DNA of 50,056 nucleotides from Nitrospiria bacterium (lineage in GTDB: Bacteria; Nitrospirota; UBA9217), in the NCBI GenBank assembly GCA_919902495.1, contig CAKKRC010000015.1:1-50056 (forward strand), written 5' to 3'. The position numbers and the translations under genes were made by a program. Below, piece by piece: positions 30,598 through 39,370 of the stretch (within the stretch, counting starts at the first letter, position 1; each line of letters opens with the position of its first letter). The notes under the pieces are model-generated. The model did no database searches, was not told the origin of the DNA, and saw only the letters and a list, made by a program, of their open reading frames with translations.

Positions 30598-31890
30598 ATG
30601 ATACGACAGGTACGCAACAGGCTCATCAAGCGGCTCTTTTTTGTCGCGCTGCTGCTGTCCGTGCTGTCGGGGACCGTCGTCTTCTTCCTCGAGATAGAGG
30701 AGGTCGGTGAGAATGTCCTGCAGCTCGCCCTCCAGGAAGCGCAAAGCCTTTCCGATCATGTCGCCTTCCTGTCGCTCAAGGATCAGCGGGACTTTGAAAT
30801 GGTCCGGAAGCAGGTGGCCGAACATATCATGTCCGACCATATTTCCCGCGGACATTTCGTTGTCATCGAACTGTACGATCCGGGAAAGAAAAAGGTCCTG
30901 GAAGTGTCCGACCCGGACTACGAACAGGTGGAGGCCGCTGTCAACAAGCAGCCGCATGATAAACTGCTCACGGACAAGGTCGACTACAGGAAACTGCGCA
31001 TCGACGGCCTGCTCTATGTCCAGGTGTTCGCGCCGATCAGCCTGGCCTCCGGCGAAGTGGCGGCGTATTTCGAGGGGGTCTACCGGGTGGACCCGGAGGC
31101 GATGCGGTCGATCAACCAGCGGCTGCTGGTGTCGGTGCTCCAGGTCGTCGTGGTCATCTTCGTTACCGCGGCGGCCATGTATCCGGTCATCATCGTGCTG
31201 AACCGGGACATGATCCGTCTTTCCGATGACCTCGCTATGGCGAACATGGGCATCCTCGAGGCGCTCGGAAGCGCAGTATCCAAGCGCGACCGCGGCACGA
31301 ACAGCCATAATTATCGCGTGACGCTCTATGCCATCCGCCTGGCGGAAGCGGTCGGCCTGGACCGCGAAGGCATCCAGGGCCTCGTCAAGGGCGCCTTCCT
31401 CCATGACATCGGCAAGATCGGAGTCTCCGACGACATCCTGCATAAGCCCGCCGGGCTTACCCCGGAGGAGTCCCGGGTCATGGAGGAGCATGTCGATCAT
31501 GGCGTGGACATCGTCAAGAACTACGCGTGGCTCACTGATGCGTTCGATGTGGTGAAGTATCACCATGAAAAATACGACGGAACCGGCTACCGTACCGGAC
31601 TGCGGGGCAGGGATATCCCGCTGAAAGCGCGGATATTCGCCATCGTCGACGTGTTCGATGCGCTCACGAGCAAGCGTCCGTATCGCGACCCGGCATCCTA
31701 TCACGAGGCGCTGCACATGATGCAGGAGGAGCGCGGGACGCGGTTCGACCCGGATCTTCTTGACAAATTCATGACCATAGCGGCCGATCTGCATCGCGAC
31801 ATCTGTCTTGCCGGCGACGAACGCCTGGTCGGCATGCTGGCGGAGCTCAGGGCCGTCTATTTTGGCGCCGGTCGCGATGTGATCGCGTGA
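30598..31890 (+). CDS. membrane HD-GYP domain phosphodiesterase
   Basis: The 430-residue protein has a membrane helix at 10-31, a periplasmic sensor segment (about 32-175), a second helix (about 178-200) and a cytoplasmic HD-GYP domain (about 220-410). The metal motifs AFLHDIGKIG, MEEHVDHG and KYHHEKYDGTGY are present; the GYP motif reads GYR here, so the third residue of the signature is changed, which may or may not affect cyclic-di-GMP use. It likely hydrolyses cyclic-di-GMP in response to a periplasmic signal. The adjacent outer-membrane gene hints at a linked envelope function. Confidence 0.85.
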   Translation: MIRQVRNRLIKRLFFVALLLSVLSGTVVFFLEIEEVGENVLQLALQEAQSLSDHVAFLSLKDQRDFEMVRKQVAEHIMSDHISRGHFVVIELYDPGKKKVLEVSDPDYEQVEAAVNKQPHDKLLTDKVDYRKLRIDGLLYVQVFAPISLASGEVAAYFEGVYRVDPEAMRSINQRLLVSVLQVVVVIFVTAAAMYPVIIVLNRDMIRLSDDLAMANMGILEALGSAVSKRDRGTNSHNYRVTLYAIRLAEAVGLDREGIQGLVKGAFLHDIGKIGVSDDILHKPAGLTPEESRVMEEHVDHGVDIVKNYAWLTDAFDVVKYHHEKYDGTGYRTGLRGRDIPLKARIFAIVDVFDALTSKRPYRDPASYHEALHMMQEERGTRFDPDLLDKFMTIAADLHRDICLAGDERLVGMLAELRAVYFGAGRDVIA

Positions 31891-31921
31891 AGCTCGGGAC
31901 GGGATGAACGAGGGGGCGGGG

Positions 31922-34900
31922 CTAAACCGTGACCGTCAGTGCTAACTTCTTGCTGTCCACGAACAACAGGTATCCTTCCACGGCCTCAAGCCGGAACATC
32001 TCCTTGACCGCTTCGCAGTAGATCCTGACCTGGGGACGATAGTGGTCCATCTGTGACTGCAGCGCCTCGTCGTTCTCGATGGTTTTGGTCTTGTAGTCGA
32101 CCACGTACCCCCGTCCGTCCTTGACGACCACGCGGTCGATGATGCCGCTCACGATCTCGTTCCCTTTCCGGTACAGGAAGGGGAGCTCGGAGTATGCCGC
32201 CGGCTGACGGTGGAATATCCATGCCAGCTCGTCGCTCTCCGTGACCGAGCGGATCACCATACCCACACCGGCAAGGAACCGGCCCCGTTCTTCTTCGCTC
32301 AGCGCCCGGACCTCGGGGAACTCGCCCGCGACGGCCGCGGGATCACAGCTTTTCGTTGTGGCGTATTCTTCAAGGCACCGGTGGAAGATACTGCCGCGGA
32401 CGTGCGGAGCAACAGGACCGCTTTCCGGGGCAGATGCCTGCTCAAGAGACCATTCCTTTTCCTGGATAAGGTCGATCGCTTTCTTCCACTCTGGTGACTG
32501 TGGGGCGGCGATGGCGGAGATGTTCGCAAGGACCTTGTCCGCGTCGATCCTTTGCGTCCTCTTCTGTTCCGGAAGGCGTGACCGTGCATCGAAAGCTTCG
32601 ATCGGCAGCACGCGCGCCTGCCATTCCGGGCAGGCATACTCGATGAGCCGTGATCGCGGTTCACTCACGATCTCGGGTGCGGGTAGCGCCTGGTGAAGCC
32701 AGGACAGCCAGGAGTTCTGCCTGACGGGCTTGTTCCCGGTCTCAAGGGTCCCGAACATGACGAGGTGGTCCCGTGCCCGCGTCATGGCCACATACAGGAG
32801 CCGCTGGTGTTCGCGGCGGAGCTCTTCCTGCTCCCGCTCCCACAGCTCGTCGTAGAGCGTGCTTTCCTTGTCCTTCACCGCCATGCGCACGACGCCGTCG
32901 CGGTCCTCGACGATCGCCAGCGGTCCGGCGGTGACGGACCGGGGCTGCTGATTCATGCCCGGAAGAAACACGACGGCGAACTCCAGTCCTTTTGCCTTGT
33001 GCACGGTCATGATGCTCACCGCGCCGCGTGATCCGGGCAGGTTCATGTCCGCGGCGGCCTCGCGCTGGTCGGAATCGCGGATGTTCTTCACCCACTCCAC
33101 GAGGTCCTGCAGCGTGGTGTATCCCCTGCGGTCGAACTCGCGCGCCGTGTCGAGCAGCTTGTCCAGGTTGAAGATCGCCTGGGGGTTCCGCTTCCCGAAC
33201 CGTATATAGGCGCCGGTGTCCCCGATGATGCGGTGGACCAGCCCGGCAAGCGGCTCCGTCAATGCATACCGCGACCAGCGGTCCAGCAGGTCTCCGGCGG
33301 AGGGATGGTCGCGCCGGATGTTGTTCATCATGTCCCCGTCCATGCAGGTCTTCAGGATGTCCTGGTCGGTGAGCCCGAAGAGGGGGGAACGGAGGCTGGC
33401 CGCAAGGGAGAACCGGTCGTCCCTGTTCCACAGGAAGAAGAGCACGTTCAGCACCGCCTGGACCTCGTCCTCCTCGTAAAAGCCGATGCCGCCCACCACG
33501 CGGAACGGGACGTCTTCCGCCTGGAGCGCCGCTTCGTACTCCTTGAGCTTTGTCCGGCTCTGGATGAGGATCGCGCAGTCATTGTATCCGGCAGCACGCT
33601 GCACCCAGCTACGCGACTTGCTCCCGCCCTCGCGTATCTCCTGTCCGGGCAGGGACCGTTCATAGACGGACGTCCCGCTCTCGATCAGCATTCTGATCTC
33701 TCTTGCCAGAACATCCGCTTCCGTCGCGCCGCCGCCGGCATCTTCCCTCGCTCTATCCGTCAAGAGCTCAACGAGCCGCACGCTGCCCGCGCTGTCCTTC
33801 CGGTCCGGCGCGGAAGGCTGATACTCCCCGCTCCAGAGCGTACCGAAGACCTTGTTGACCGTATCGACGATCTCGGGCGCGGAACGGTAGTTCTTATCAA
33901 GCGTCCGGATGTCCCGCAATGCCTCCGGGAGCTGTTCCATCTTCTCGCGGATGCTGTCGATGAGACGGTAGTTCGCCTCGCGGAACCGGTAGATGGACTG
34001 TTTCTTGTCGCCCACAACGAACAGGGTAGGCTCCAGGGGCTTGTCCGCTCCCTGGCCGGAGAAGATCTCCTCGGTCAGCCGGTCAAGGACCGCCCACTGG
34101 ATGTCGCTGGTGTCCTGGAACTCGTCCACCAGGAAGTGGAGGATCTTCCGGTCGAGCCAGTAGAGGATGTCCGGCGTTTCCGGGGACCGCAGGAGGCGGT
34201 AGGCATAGATCTCGAGGTCGTCGAAGTCCAGAAGGCCTTCGCGGAGCTTCGCGGTCTGATAGCGCTCCTCTGCCCGCTGGAACAGCTTGAGCAGGCTCTG
34301 CGCTTCCCGGCCGGCCCGGATCCGTGCGTGGAGGTCGCGGAACCGAACCAGCAGGTCCTGGACCGCAAAGTACGCTTCTTCATACTGCTTCCGTTCCGTT
34401 CCGCTGAAATATTTTTTAGCGATATATGGTTTCTTCGCCGGGCTGCCGTCCTTGTTGAAATAGACCGGGGCAAGGTCCCTGATGATCGCTGACGCGGCAG
34501 CTGTTGTTCGCGCATCTGCAAGGAAAAGGTGCGCCCCGCCCCGGCACGCTTCGTAATGGGCGCCCTGCGTCTTAAGGATGGACCCCATCGTTCGCAGAAC
34601 GGCGCGCCATCCGGCGCTCGTGATGAAGCTGTCCAGATCGTTCTCGGCGTGCCCGGTCCCCATGCCGGAACTGACGGCGCGCAGCAGTTTTTCCGGTCCG
34701 CCCGCGTCGATCTCCCTGCGCTTGAGCCTGCTCCTGATCTTGAGCAGGAATCCGAGGGTGTCGATCAGGTCGTCTGCCGAGAGATCGCCCAGCGGGGCCA
34801 TGATCCCGGCGTCGCGGTCCAGCTCCTCAAGGGTCTCCTCGATGGCCTGCTGTGTCTTGTACGTCTGGTCCCGCTCGTCAAGGATGCCGAAGTCCGGTGG

Positions 34901-35227
34901 AAGGCCTGCTTCGAGCGGGTAGCGCTTCAGGAGGTTCATGCAGAAGGAGTGGATGGTCGAGATGCGGAGGTCCTGCCGGCCCCGGATGATCTTCTTGAGC
35001 ATGGGCTCGGGCAGGCCCTCCATCACCCGCTTCTTGATCTCCGCCGCCGCTTTGTCCGTGAAGGTGATGGCCACGGCCTGGTCGATGTTGAGGTCATTTT
35101 GGTCAAGCAGGTCCAGGAGCGCGAGATAGCGGTCCTTCAGCGCGCGCGTCTTGCCGGACCCGGCCGATGCCGAGAGGTGGATGGAACGGGAGGTGTCGGG
35201 GGTCTTATCGGGGCGATTAATATTCAT
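31922..35227 (-). CDS. addA: AddA-like UvrD-family helicase-nuclease
   Basis: The 1101-residue protein has the SF1 helicase motifs in order: Walker A SASAGSGKT (residues 19-27), QxVAITFTDKAA, Walker B HFLVDEFQDTSD, VVGDKKQSIYRFREA, YRSAPEIVDT, TVHKAKGLEF and TRARDHLVMFG. The C-terminal PD-(D/E)xK nuclease is seen as IIDRVVVKDGRGYVVDYKTK. It fits AddA (length about 1100-1250), which processes double-strand breaks with AddB before RecA loading. The AddB-like gene lies immediately upstream, but a decayed transposase now separates the two (35240-35612). Confidence 0.9.
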   Translation of the reverse strand: MNINRPDKTPDTSRSIHLSASAGSGKTRALKDRYLALLDLLDQNDLNIDQAVAITFTDKAAAEIKKRVMEGLPEPMLKKIIRGRQDLRISTIHSFCMNLLKRYPLEAGLPPDFGILDERDQTYKTQQAIEETLEELDRDAGIMAPLGDLSADDLIDTLGFLLKIRSRLKRREIDAGGPEKLLRAVSSGMGTGHAENDLDSFITSAGWRAVLRTMGSILKTQGAHYEACRGGAHLFLADARTTAAASAIIRDLAPVYFNKDGSPAKKPYIAKKYFSGTERKQYEEAYFAVQDLLVRFRDLHARIRAGREAQSLLKLFQRAEERYQTAKLREGLLDFDDLEIYAYRLLRSPETPDILYWLDRKILHFLVDEFQDTSDIQWAVLDRLTEEIFSGQGADKPLEPTLFVVGDKKQSIYRFREANYRLIDSIREKMEQLPEALRDIRTLDKNYRSAPEIVDTVNKVFGTLWSGEYQPSAPDRKDSAGSVRLVELLTDRAREDAGGGATEADVLAREIRMLIESGTSVYERSLPGQEIREGGSKSRSWVQRAAGYNDCAILIQSRTKLKEYEAALQAEDVPFRVVGGIGFYEEDEVQAVLNVLFFLWNRDDRFSLAASLRSPLFGLTDQDILKTCMDGDMMNNIRRDHPSAGDLLDRWSRYALTEPLAGLVHRIIGDTGAYIRFGKRNPQAIFNLDKLLDTAREFDRRGYTTLQDLVEWVKNIRDSDQREAAADMNLPGSRGAVSIMTVHKAKGLEFAVVFLPGMNQQPRSVTAGPLAIVEDRDGVVRMAVKDKESTLYDELWEREQEELRREHQRLLYVAMTRARDHLVMFGTLETGNKPVRQNSWLSWLHQALPAPEIVSEPRSRLIEYACPEWQARVLPIEAFDARSRLPEQKRTQRIDADKVLANISAIAAPQSPEWKKAIDLIQEKEWSLEQASAPESGPVAPHVRGSIFHRCLEEYATTKSCDPAAVAGEFPEVRALSEEERGRFLAGVGMVIRSVTESDELAWIFHRQPAAYSELPFLYRKGNEIVSGIIDRVVVKDGRGYVVDYKTKTIENDEALQSQMDHYRPQVRIYCEAVKEMFRLEAVEGYLLFVDSKKLALTVTV

Positions 35228-35239
35228 GATACGCTTAGT

Positions 35240-35599
35240 TTACCTGTCGGTTTCGGCTTGCTCCTTTCGTTCAGGATTTTCATTGTCTTGCTCCCAGCCG
35301 GCAGGATTATTGATAACGTATTCGCGAATGGCGTTCAGATCGCGTTCGTCACGGATGACGTGCTCATAGTAGTTACGTGGCCACAATTTTCCGGGAAAGG
35401 GCCGCCATTGACATTGTTCGACACCCCGGATGTAATCATTCGTCGTCATGGTCTTGAACCAATCGATCATGTCGCCTAATGTAGGGGCAACCCTATGTGG
35501 TTGCCCTCCTGGGCGGCCAAGAAGGGCCGCCCCTGCGATATTCTGATCTGATCCGTCAGGGCGGCCACATAGGGCCGCCCCTACGGGTGATTCGGTCAC
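35240..35599 (-). pseudogene. decayed REP-associated tyrosine transposase (RAYT), C-terminal part only
   Basis: The frame ends with KLWPRNYYEHVIRDERDLNAIREYVINNPAGWEQDNENPE (shown in two parts: KLWPRNYYEHVIRDERD and LNAIREYVINNPAGWEQ), the usual C-terminus of RAYT proteins (xRNYYEHIIRxExELNxIREYIxxNP). The N-terminal HUH motif and the tyrosine helix are missing: before about residue 42 the frame is made of REP-like repeat sequence (GAALCGRPDG, GAALLGRPGG). It is therefore a truncated remnant and not a working enzyme. Confidence 0.82.
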
Positions 35600-35618
35600 G
35601 CGGGGCCGCCCCTACGAA
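35484..35618. repeat. REP-like palindrome cluster (GGGCCGCCCCTACG family)
   Basis: Five or so GGGCGGCC/GGCCGCCC palindromic units lie here, for example GGGCGGCCACATAGGGCCGC and GGGCCGCCCCTACGA. The cluster directly borders the RAYT remnant and runs to the stop of addB, as REP arrays often do beside their transposase. Confidence 0.8.
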
Positions 35619-38600
35619 TCCTCTTTTCCGCACATCATCCCGTTCGGGCAATTCCGGCACTTGTTCTGGTCCCGCGGTGTGGACGGGAAGTTGCCGGCTC
35701 GGATCCCTTCGATCGCCCTACGGGCGCTGTCCATGCTCATGGCCAGGAGCGCCTCAAAATCGGCCGCGCTCTTCGGGCTTGCCTTCGGTTTCGTCGAAGG
35801 CTGGTCCCCCAGGGCTTCTTTATCATAGAGGACCAGGTCCCGTGTGGCTCCCTTGTTCTTCCCGGACAGGTCGTAGTAGGCAAGGCCGACGGTCCGCTTG
35901 AGGCCGGGGTCCTTGTCCGCCAGGGTCCGCAGGGCCATGACCGCGTAGACCGGGAGCTGGAAGATCTCCTGTTCGAGCGTCATCACGGGAAGGGGATAGC
36001 CGCCGGTCTTGTAGTCCACGATGATGAAATTGCCATGCTCGTCCACGTCGATGCGGTCGATCTTTCCATGCAGTTCGACCCCGGTGCCGTCGGCCAGCGT
36101 GAGCGTGAAGGACTCGATCTTCTGCTCCAGGTAGGCCGGCCGGAAGCCCTGTTTCCAGAACTCCTCCTCGGCGTCGAGGAACCGCTCCGCCATGACCGTG
36201 ACGAACAGGTCCTTTTCCCGGCGGTTGCGGAAGGTGTCGGCCTCATAGCTGAACTCCCGATCGGCGAGGCCGGCGAGGAGCTCGTTGGCCTTGTCCCGGT
36301 CCCCCGCGGTCACCGGCCCGTTCCATTCTGCGTAGAACCGCCGGAGGATCGAATGCACCTTGCTTCCCCGGTCGAGGGCAGAGATGTCCTCGGACACTTC
36401 CTCCAGCGGGGATATCCTGAGCAGGTGCTTCACATAGTACGCGTAGGGACACTTGAGATAGTCGTCCAGTTCGGTGACGGAATATTCCTTCCTTTCCCGG
36501 GTTGCCAGTGACCCCGGCGTTGCTGCCGGCTGGTAGTCAAGGCCGCGTGCTATCCCCGCCATGCCTTCGCGATCGCCGGCCAGCACCTTTTCCAGACCGG
36601 TGATGTCTCCCGCGAGGGACAAAGATTTCGCCAGCTCCGGAATGCTCCGGCTATCCTCGACCGTGAGGCTGAACTGGACGTTCCGTGTTTCTTTCATCAC
36701 GCCTGCCCTGAGGAGCGGGGTGAGCTCCGCGAGGAACGGTGACGGCACGATGGGCTTGTCGCCCACGTTCTCCGGCCAGGTGAGCGTGACGCGGGGCGCC
36801 GAGAGCAGGAGGCGGTAGAAATGGCTGGCAGCGTTCAGCCGGGCGTTCTCCAGCGTGCGCACGCCCAGGGCCTCGAGGGTGGCCTCGGGCAGAAAGATGT
36901 TCTGGGGCAGGCGCCGGGGGAACGCTCCGTCCATGAGCCCGCCGAGATAGATCTCCGTCCAGGCGTGGCCGATGCTTTCTTCCATGCCCAGGACCTGGAC
37001 GCCGCCCTCGTCGTCCTGCGGGACCTGATAGCGGGTATGCATGAAGGTCTTCTTGAGCAGGAACAGCCATTCGTTGAACGTATAGGAATATTCAGGGAAG
37101 AGGTCGCCTGCCTGGCGGAGGGACGCGAGCGTCTCGGTCAGTTTCTTGTAGGCCTGGAGGTTGCTGTTGAGGGGTCCCTTGATGAGCGTCACCCGCCCGC
37201 TGAGGCCCGACCAGGTCAGGAGGGAGGACAGGCGGTCCATCCACGAGGTGAGCGGTGCCGGGTCCCGCGTGGAAAAAGGGTCCAAGGCCAGGAACAGGTC
37301 CTTGATCGAGCCCGTGAGAATATCATGTCCTTCCGCTTCCGGCGAAGCGCGCTTGAGCGCCATAAGCAGTTTGTGCCTGCCTCCGGTGATGCGGCGGTCC
37401 GCCATCAAGCGGGCAAGTGCCGGAGCGAGGGAAGGGGCCTCGCCGAACTTCAGGAAGGGCGAGCTGAAGATGCGGAGCAGCGAGGGCCCGGAATGATCCT
37501 CGCGGCAGGAGGACAGGAGCGAGACCACGGCGGTGGTCACCGGCGAGGCGCTGAGCTGACGGCCGAGGGCGCGATTGTAAGGGATGCCGAAGTCGGTGAA
37601 CAGCTCCTCAGCGAGCGGGCCGTATTCATCGAGCGATGGAAATGCCACGAGGATGGAGTCGGGGGGCCTTCCGGCCAGGAGCGACCGCTTCACCTCGCCC
37701 GCGATGAACGACACCTCCTCGCGCATGGTGATCGCCGAGAGCAGGCGGAGGTCCTTCCGGAAGTCAGGCGGCGCTTTCTTTGCCGCCTCGTCGAAGGACC
37801 TGGCCGAGAACAGCGCTTCGGCGAGGTAGCGATCGTCCGTTCCTGCCGGCACGGACGATCCCCCGACCATGAGGCCGACGCGGGCCATGAACTCCTTCAA
37901 GAGCCTCAGCGGGTGGTAGTCACCGGCGTTCCGGATGCTGTCGGGCGAGGGGGCGTCCACCAGGAACGTGCAGTCATGGTGTGCCGCGATCTTGCGCAGG
38001 ACCCGGACCTGGAGCTCGGACGCGTCGTGCAGTCCGTCGATGATGATGGTCGAGTAGGAAGTAAGCCAGGAGGGATCGAACCGGTCGGCGAGATGGGAGA
38101 GCATACCCGCGGGATCGGCAAGCCCCCGGGTGGACAGGATCCGCTCATACGTTTCATAGGCCTCCATGAGCAACCGCACCTGCGGTTTGTCGGAGACGTC
38201 GGACATCGCTACGGCTCCCGCCAGGTGCTCCGGCGAGATGCCCGACGCGGACAGCTCCTCGATCATACCGGCCACCGCGGCGGAAAGCGACGGGGCCAGG
38301 ATGTCCGGCGTGTTCCCGAACGCCTTCTTCCCGGTGATGCACGACTTCACGATTCCTTCGAGCAGGACGAGCCGTCCGTTCTCGTCGATGAGCGCGGGGC
38401 CTCCGGTCTTCTCGGAGAGCCGCTGCAGGAAGAGAGGGAGGGTCTGGACCTCGGGCTGCACCAGGGCATGGCTGCGACGGGTCCGCTCCATGATGTCCAG
38501 AAAAAGCCTGCCGTAGGTCCTGCGGAGGCGTGAAGAGGGGACGATGAGCAAAACATCGTTATACAGGAACGGGGGGCCTGCCTTTTTGGAGAACAGCTCC

Positions 38601-38662
38601 TCAATGATCCGGACCTTCTCGCCCCAGCCCGCTGCTCCGTATGGCGCTATGCGTGTTTGCAT
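35612..38662 (-). CDS. addB: AddB-like nuclease with iron-sulfur cysteines
   Basis: The 1016-residue protein has an inactive UvrD-like N-terminal region (PSSRLRRTYGRLFL, no Walker A lysine) and a C-terminal PD-(D/E)xK nuclease, GKIDRIDVDEHGNFIIVDYKTG. Four cysteines for the AddB-type 4Fe-4S clamp are present: CPYAYYVKHLLRI before the nuclease and CRNCPNGMMCG at the end. With the AddA-like protein downstream it would form the break-processing helicase-nuclease. Start ATG at 38662 lacks a Shine-Dalgarno sequence and is placed by the promoter at 38672-38700. The 3' end touches the REP-like repeats. Confidence 0.85.
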   Translation of the reverse strand: MQTRIAPYGAAGWGEKVRIIEELFSKKAGPPFLYNDVLLIVPSSRLRRTYGRLFLDIMERTRRSHALVQPEVQTLPLFLQRLSEKTGGPALIDENGRLVLLEGIVKSCITGKKAFGNTPDILAPSLSAAVAGMIEELSASGISPEHLAGAVAMSDVSDKPQVRLLMEAYETYERILSTRGLADPAGMLSHLADRFDPSWLTSYSTIIIDGLHDASELQVRVLRKIAAHHDCTFLVDAPSPDSIRNAGDYHPLRLLKEFMARVGLMVGGSSVPAGTDDRYLAEALFSARSFDEAAKKAPPDFRKDLRLLSAITMREEVSFIAGEVKRSLLAGRPPDSILVAFPSLDEYGPLAEELFTDFGIPYNRALGRQLSASPVTTAVVSLLSSCREDHSGPSLLRIFSSPFLKFGEAPSLAPALARLMADRRITGGRHKLLMALKRASPEAEGHDILTGSIKDLFLALDPFSTRDPAPLTSWMDRLSSLLTWSGLSGRVTLIKGPLNSNLQAYKKLTETLASLRQAGDLFPEYSYTFNEWLFLLKKTFMHTRYQVPQDDEGGVQVLGMEESIGHAWTEIYLGGLMDGAFPRRLPQNIFLPEATLEALGVRTLENARLNAASHFYRLLLSAPRVTLTWPENVGDKPIVPSPFLAELTPLLRAGVMKETRNVQFSLTVEDSRSIPELAKSLSLAGDITGLEKVLAGDREGMAGIARGLDYQPAATPGSLATRERKEYSVTELDDYLKCPYAYYVKHLLRISPLEEVSEDISALDRGSKVHSILRRFYAEWNGPVTAGDRDKANELLAGLADREFSYEADTFRNRREKDLFVTVMAERFLDAEEEFWKQGFRPAYLEQKIESFTLTLADGTGVELHGKIDRIDVDEHGNFIIVDYKTGGYPLPVMTLEQEIFQLPVYAVMALRTLADKDPGLKRTVGLAYYDLSGKNKGATRDLVLYDKEALGDQPSTKPKASPKSAADFEALLAMSMDSARRAIEGIRAGNFPSTPRDQNKCRNCPNGMMCGKEDS

Positions 38663-38671
38663 CGAGAAATG

Positions 38672-38700
38672 ATTATGCCATAAGTAAAAAATATTGACAA
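38672..38700 (-). promoter_or_regulatory. promoter of addB, overlapping the ferredoxin -35 box
   Basis: Minus strand TTGTCA (38700-38695), 17-bp spacer, CATAAT (38677-38672); the addB ATG follows 9 bp later, so the leader would be 0-4 nt. Its -35 hexamer overlaps that of the divergent ferredoxin promoter. Confidence 0.65.
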
Positions 38701-38723
38701 CATGGGAAGCGGGAGACTATAAT
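38694..38723 (+). promoter_or_regulatory. promoter of the ferredoxin gene, probably leaderless
   Basis: TTGACA (38694-38699), 18-bp spacer, TATAAT (38718-38723). The ATG is at 38728, four bases after the -10 box; the start of transcription should be at or just after the ATG. The purine run GGGAG upstream would not be in the message. Confidence 0.65.
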
Positions 38724-38727
38724 CCGA

Positions 38728-38922
38728 ATGTACATTGTGAACCAAGATATATGCACCGGCTGCGGGACCTGCGCCGATGTGTGCCCCACCGACGCGATCA
38801 AGATCGAGTCCAAGAAGGCCGTCATCACCTGGGCATGCACGGACTGCGGGGCCTGCCCGCGGTACTGTCCTGAGGGGGCTATCAGGAAACAGAACGTAGC
38901 TCTTGCAGCGCCGGGCGCATAA
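38728..38922 (+). CDS. 2x[4Fe-4S] ferredoxin
   Basis: This 64-residue protein carries two clusters: [12 protein letters not shown] (residues 9-20) and [12 protein letters not shown] (37-48), each CxxCxxCxxxCP, the bacterial 2[4Fe-4S] ferredoxin pattern. It is a small soluble electron carrier for low-potential reactions. Thioredoxin follows 20 bp downstream on the same strand, and the two are probably one transcript. Confidence 0.9.
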   Translation: MYIVNQDICTGCGTCADVCPTDAIKIESKKAVITWACTDCGACPRYCPEGAIRKQNVALAAPGA

Positions 38923-38942
38923 TAATTTCTTAGGAGGCTGGC

Positions 38943-39266
38943 ATGGCTGAAGCGGTAACGAGCGCAACATGGGATCAGGAAGTACTGAAGGCCGCGGACC
39001 TCGTCCTCGTGGATTTCTGGGCGGTGTGGTGCGGGCCCTGCAGGATGGTGGCCCCGATCGTCGATGAACTGTCGAAGGAGTACACGGGCAAACTGAAGGT
39101 CCTGAAGCTGAACACCGATGAGAACCCCGATATCGCGGGCAAGTACCGCATCATGGGCATCCCGACCCTGATGTTCTTCAAGGGCGGCCAGACAGTCGAC
39201 CAGGTGGTCGGCGCGGTCCCCAAGGCGCAGCTTAAGAGCAAGATCGACGCGCTTCTTCAGAAGTAA
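38943..39266 (+). CDS. trxA: thioredoxin
   Basis: The 107-residue protein is a classical thioredoxin: WCGPC at residues 29-33 in [21 protein letters not shown] and the cis-proline loop [12 protein letters not shown]. It reduces protein disulfides in the cytoplasm. It starts after TTAGGAGGCTGGC, a strong ribosome binding site. A hairpin at 39303-39332 lies downstream and probably ends the transcript. Confidence 0.95.
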   Translation: MAEAVTSATWDQEVLKAADLVLVDFWAVWCGPCRMVAPIVDELSKEYTGKLKVLKLNTDENPDIAGKYRIMGIPTLMFFKGGQTVDQVVGAVPKAQLKSKIDALLQK

Positions 39267-39302
39267 ACCGCCTGCAGGCGTTTCCCCCGATCCGTCCACC
39301 AT

Positions 39303-39340
39303 CCCGGCGGCCGTTCACCTTCGGCCGCCGGGTCATTTGT
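39303..39340 (+). terminator. probable terminator after trxA
   Basis: An 11-bp GC-rich stem (CCCGGCGGCCG at 39303-39313 pairing with 39322-39332) and an 8-nt loop are followed by TCATTTGTT, a poor but T-rich tail. It stands alone between trxA and the TlpA-like gene. Confidence 0.5.
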
Positions 39341-39370
39341 TCTGCCTCTCGTTCAATAAGGAGCCGTTCG

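Noticed and set aside
33233-34492. 419-codon open frame on the plus strand inside addA
   Set aside because: An antisense shadow of addA, without a recognisable motif.
36821-38533. 570-codon open frame on the plus strand inside addB
   Set aside because: Composition (Glu, Arg, Gly, Gln) is typical of antisense GC-rich frames; addB with its nuclease motifs is the real gene.
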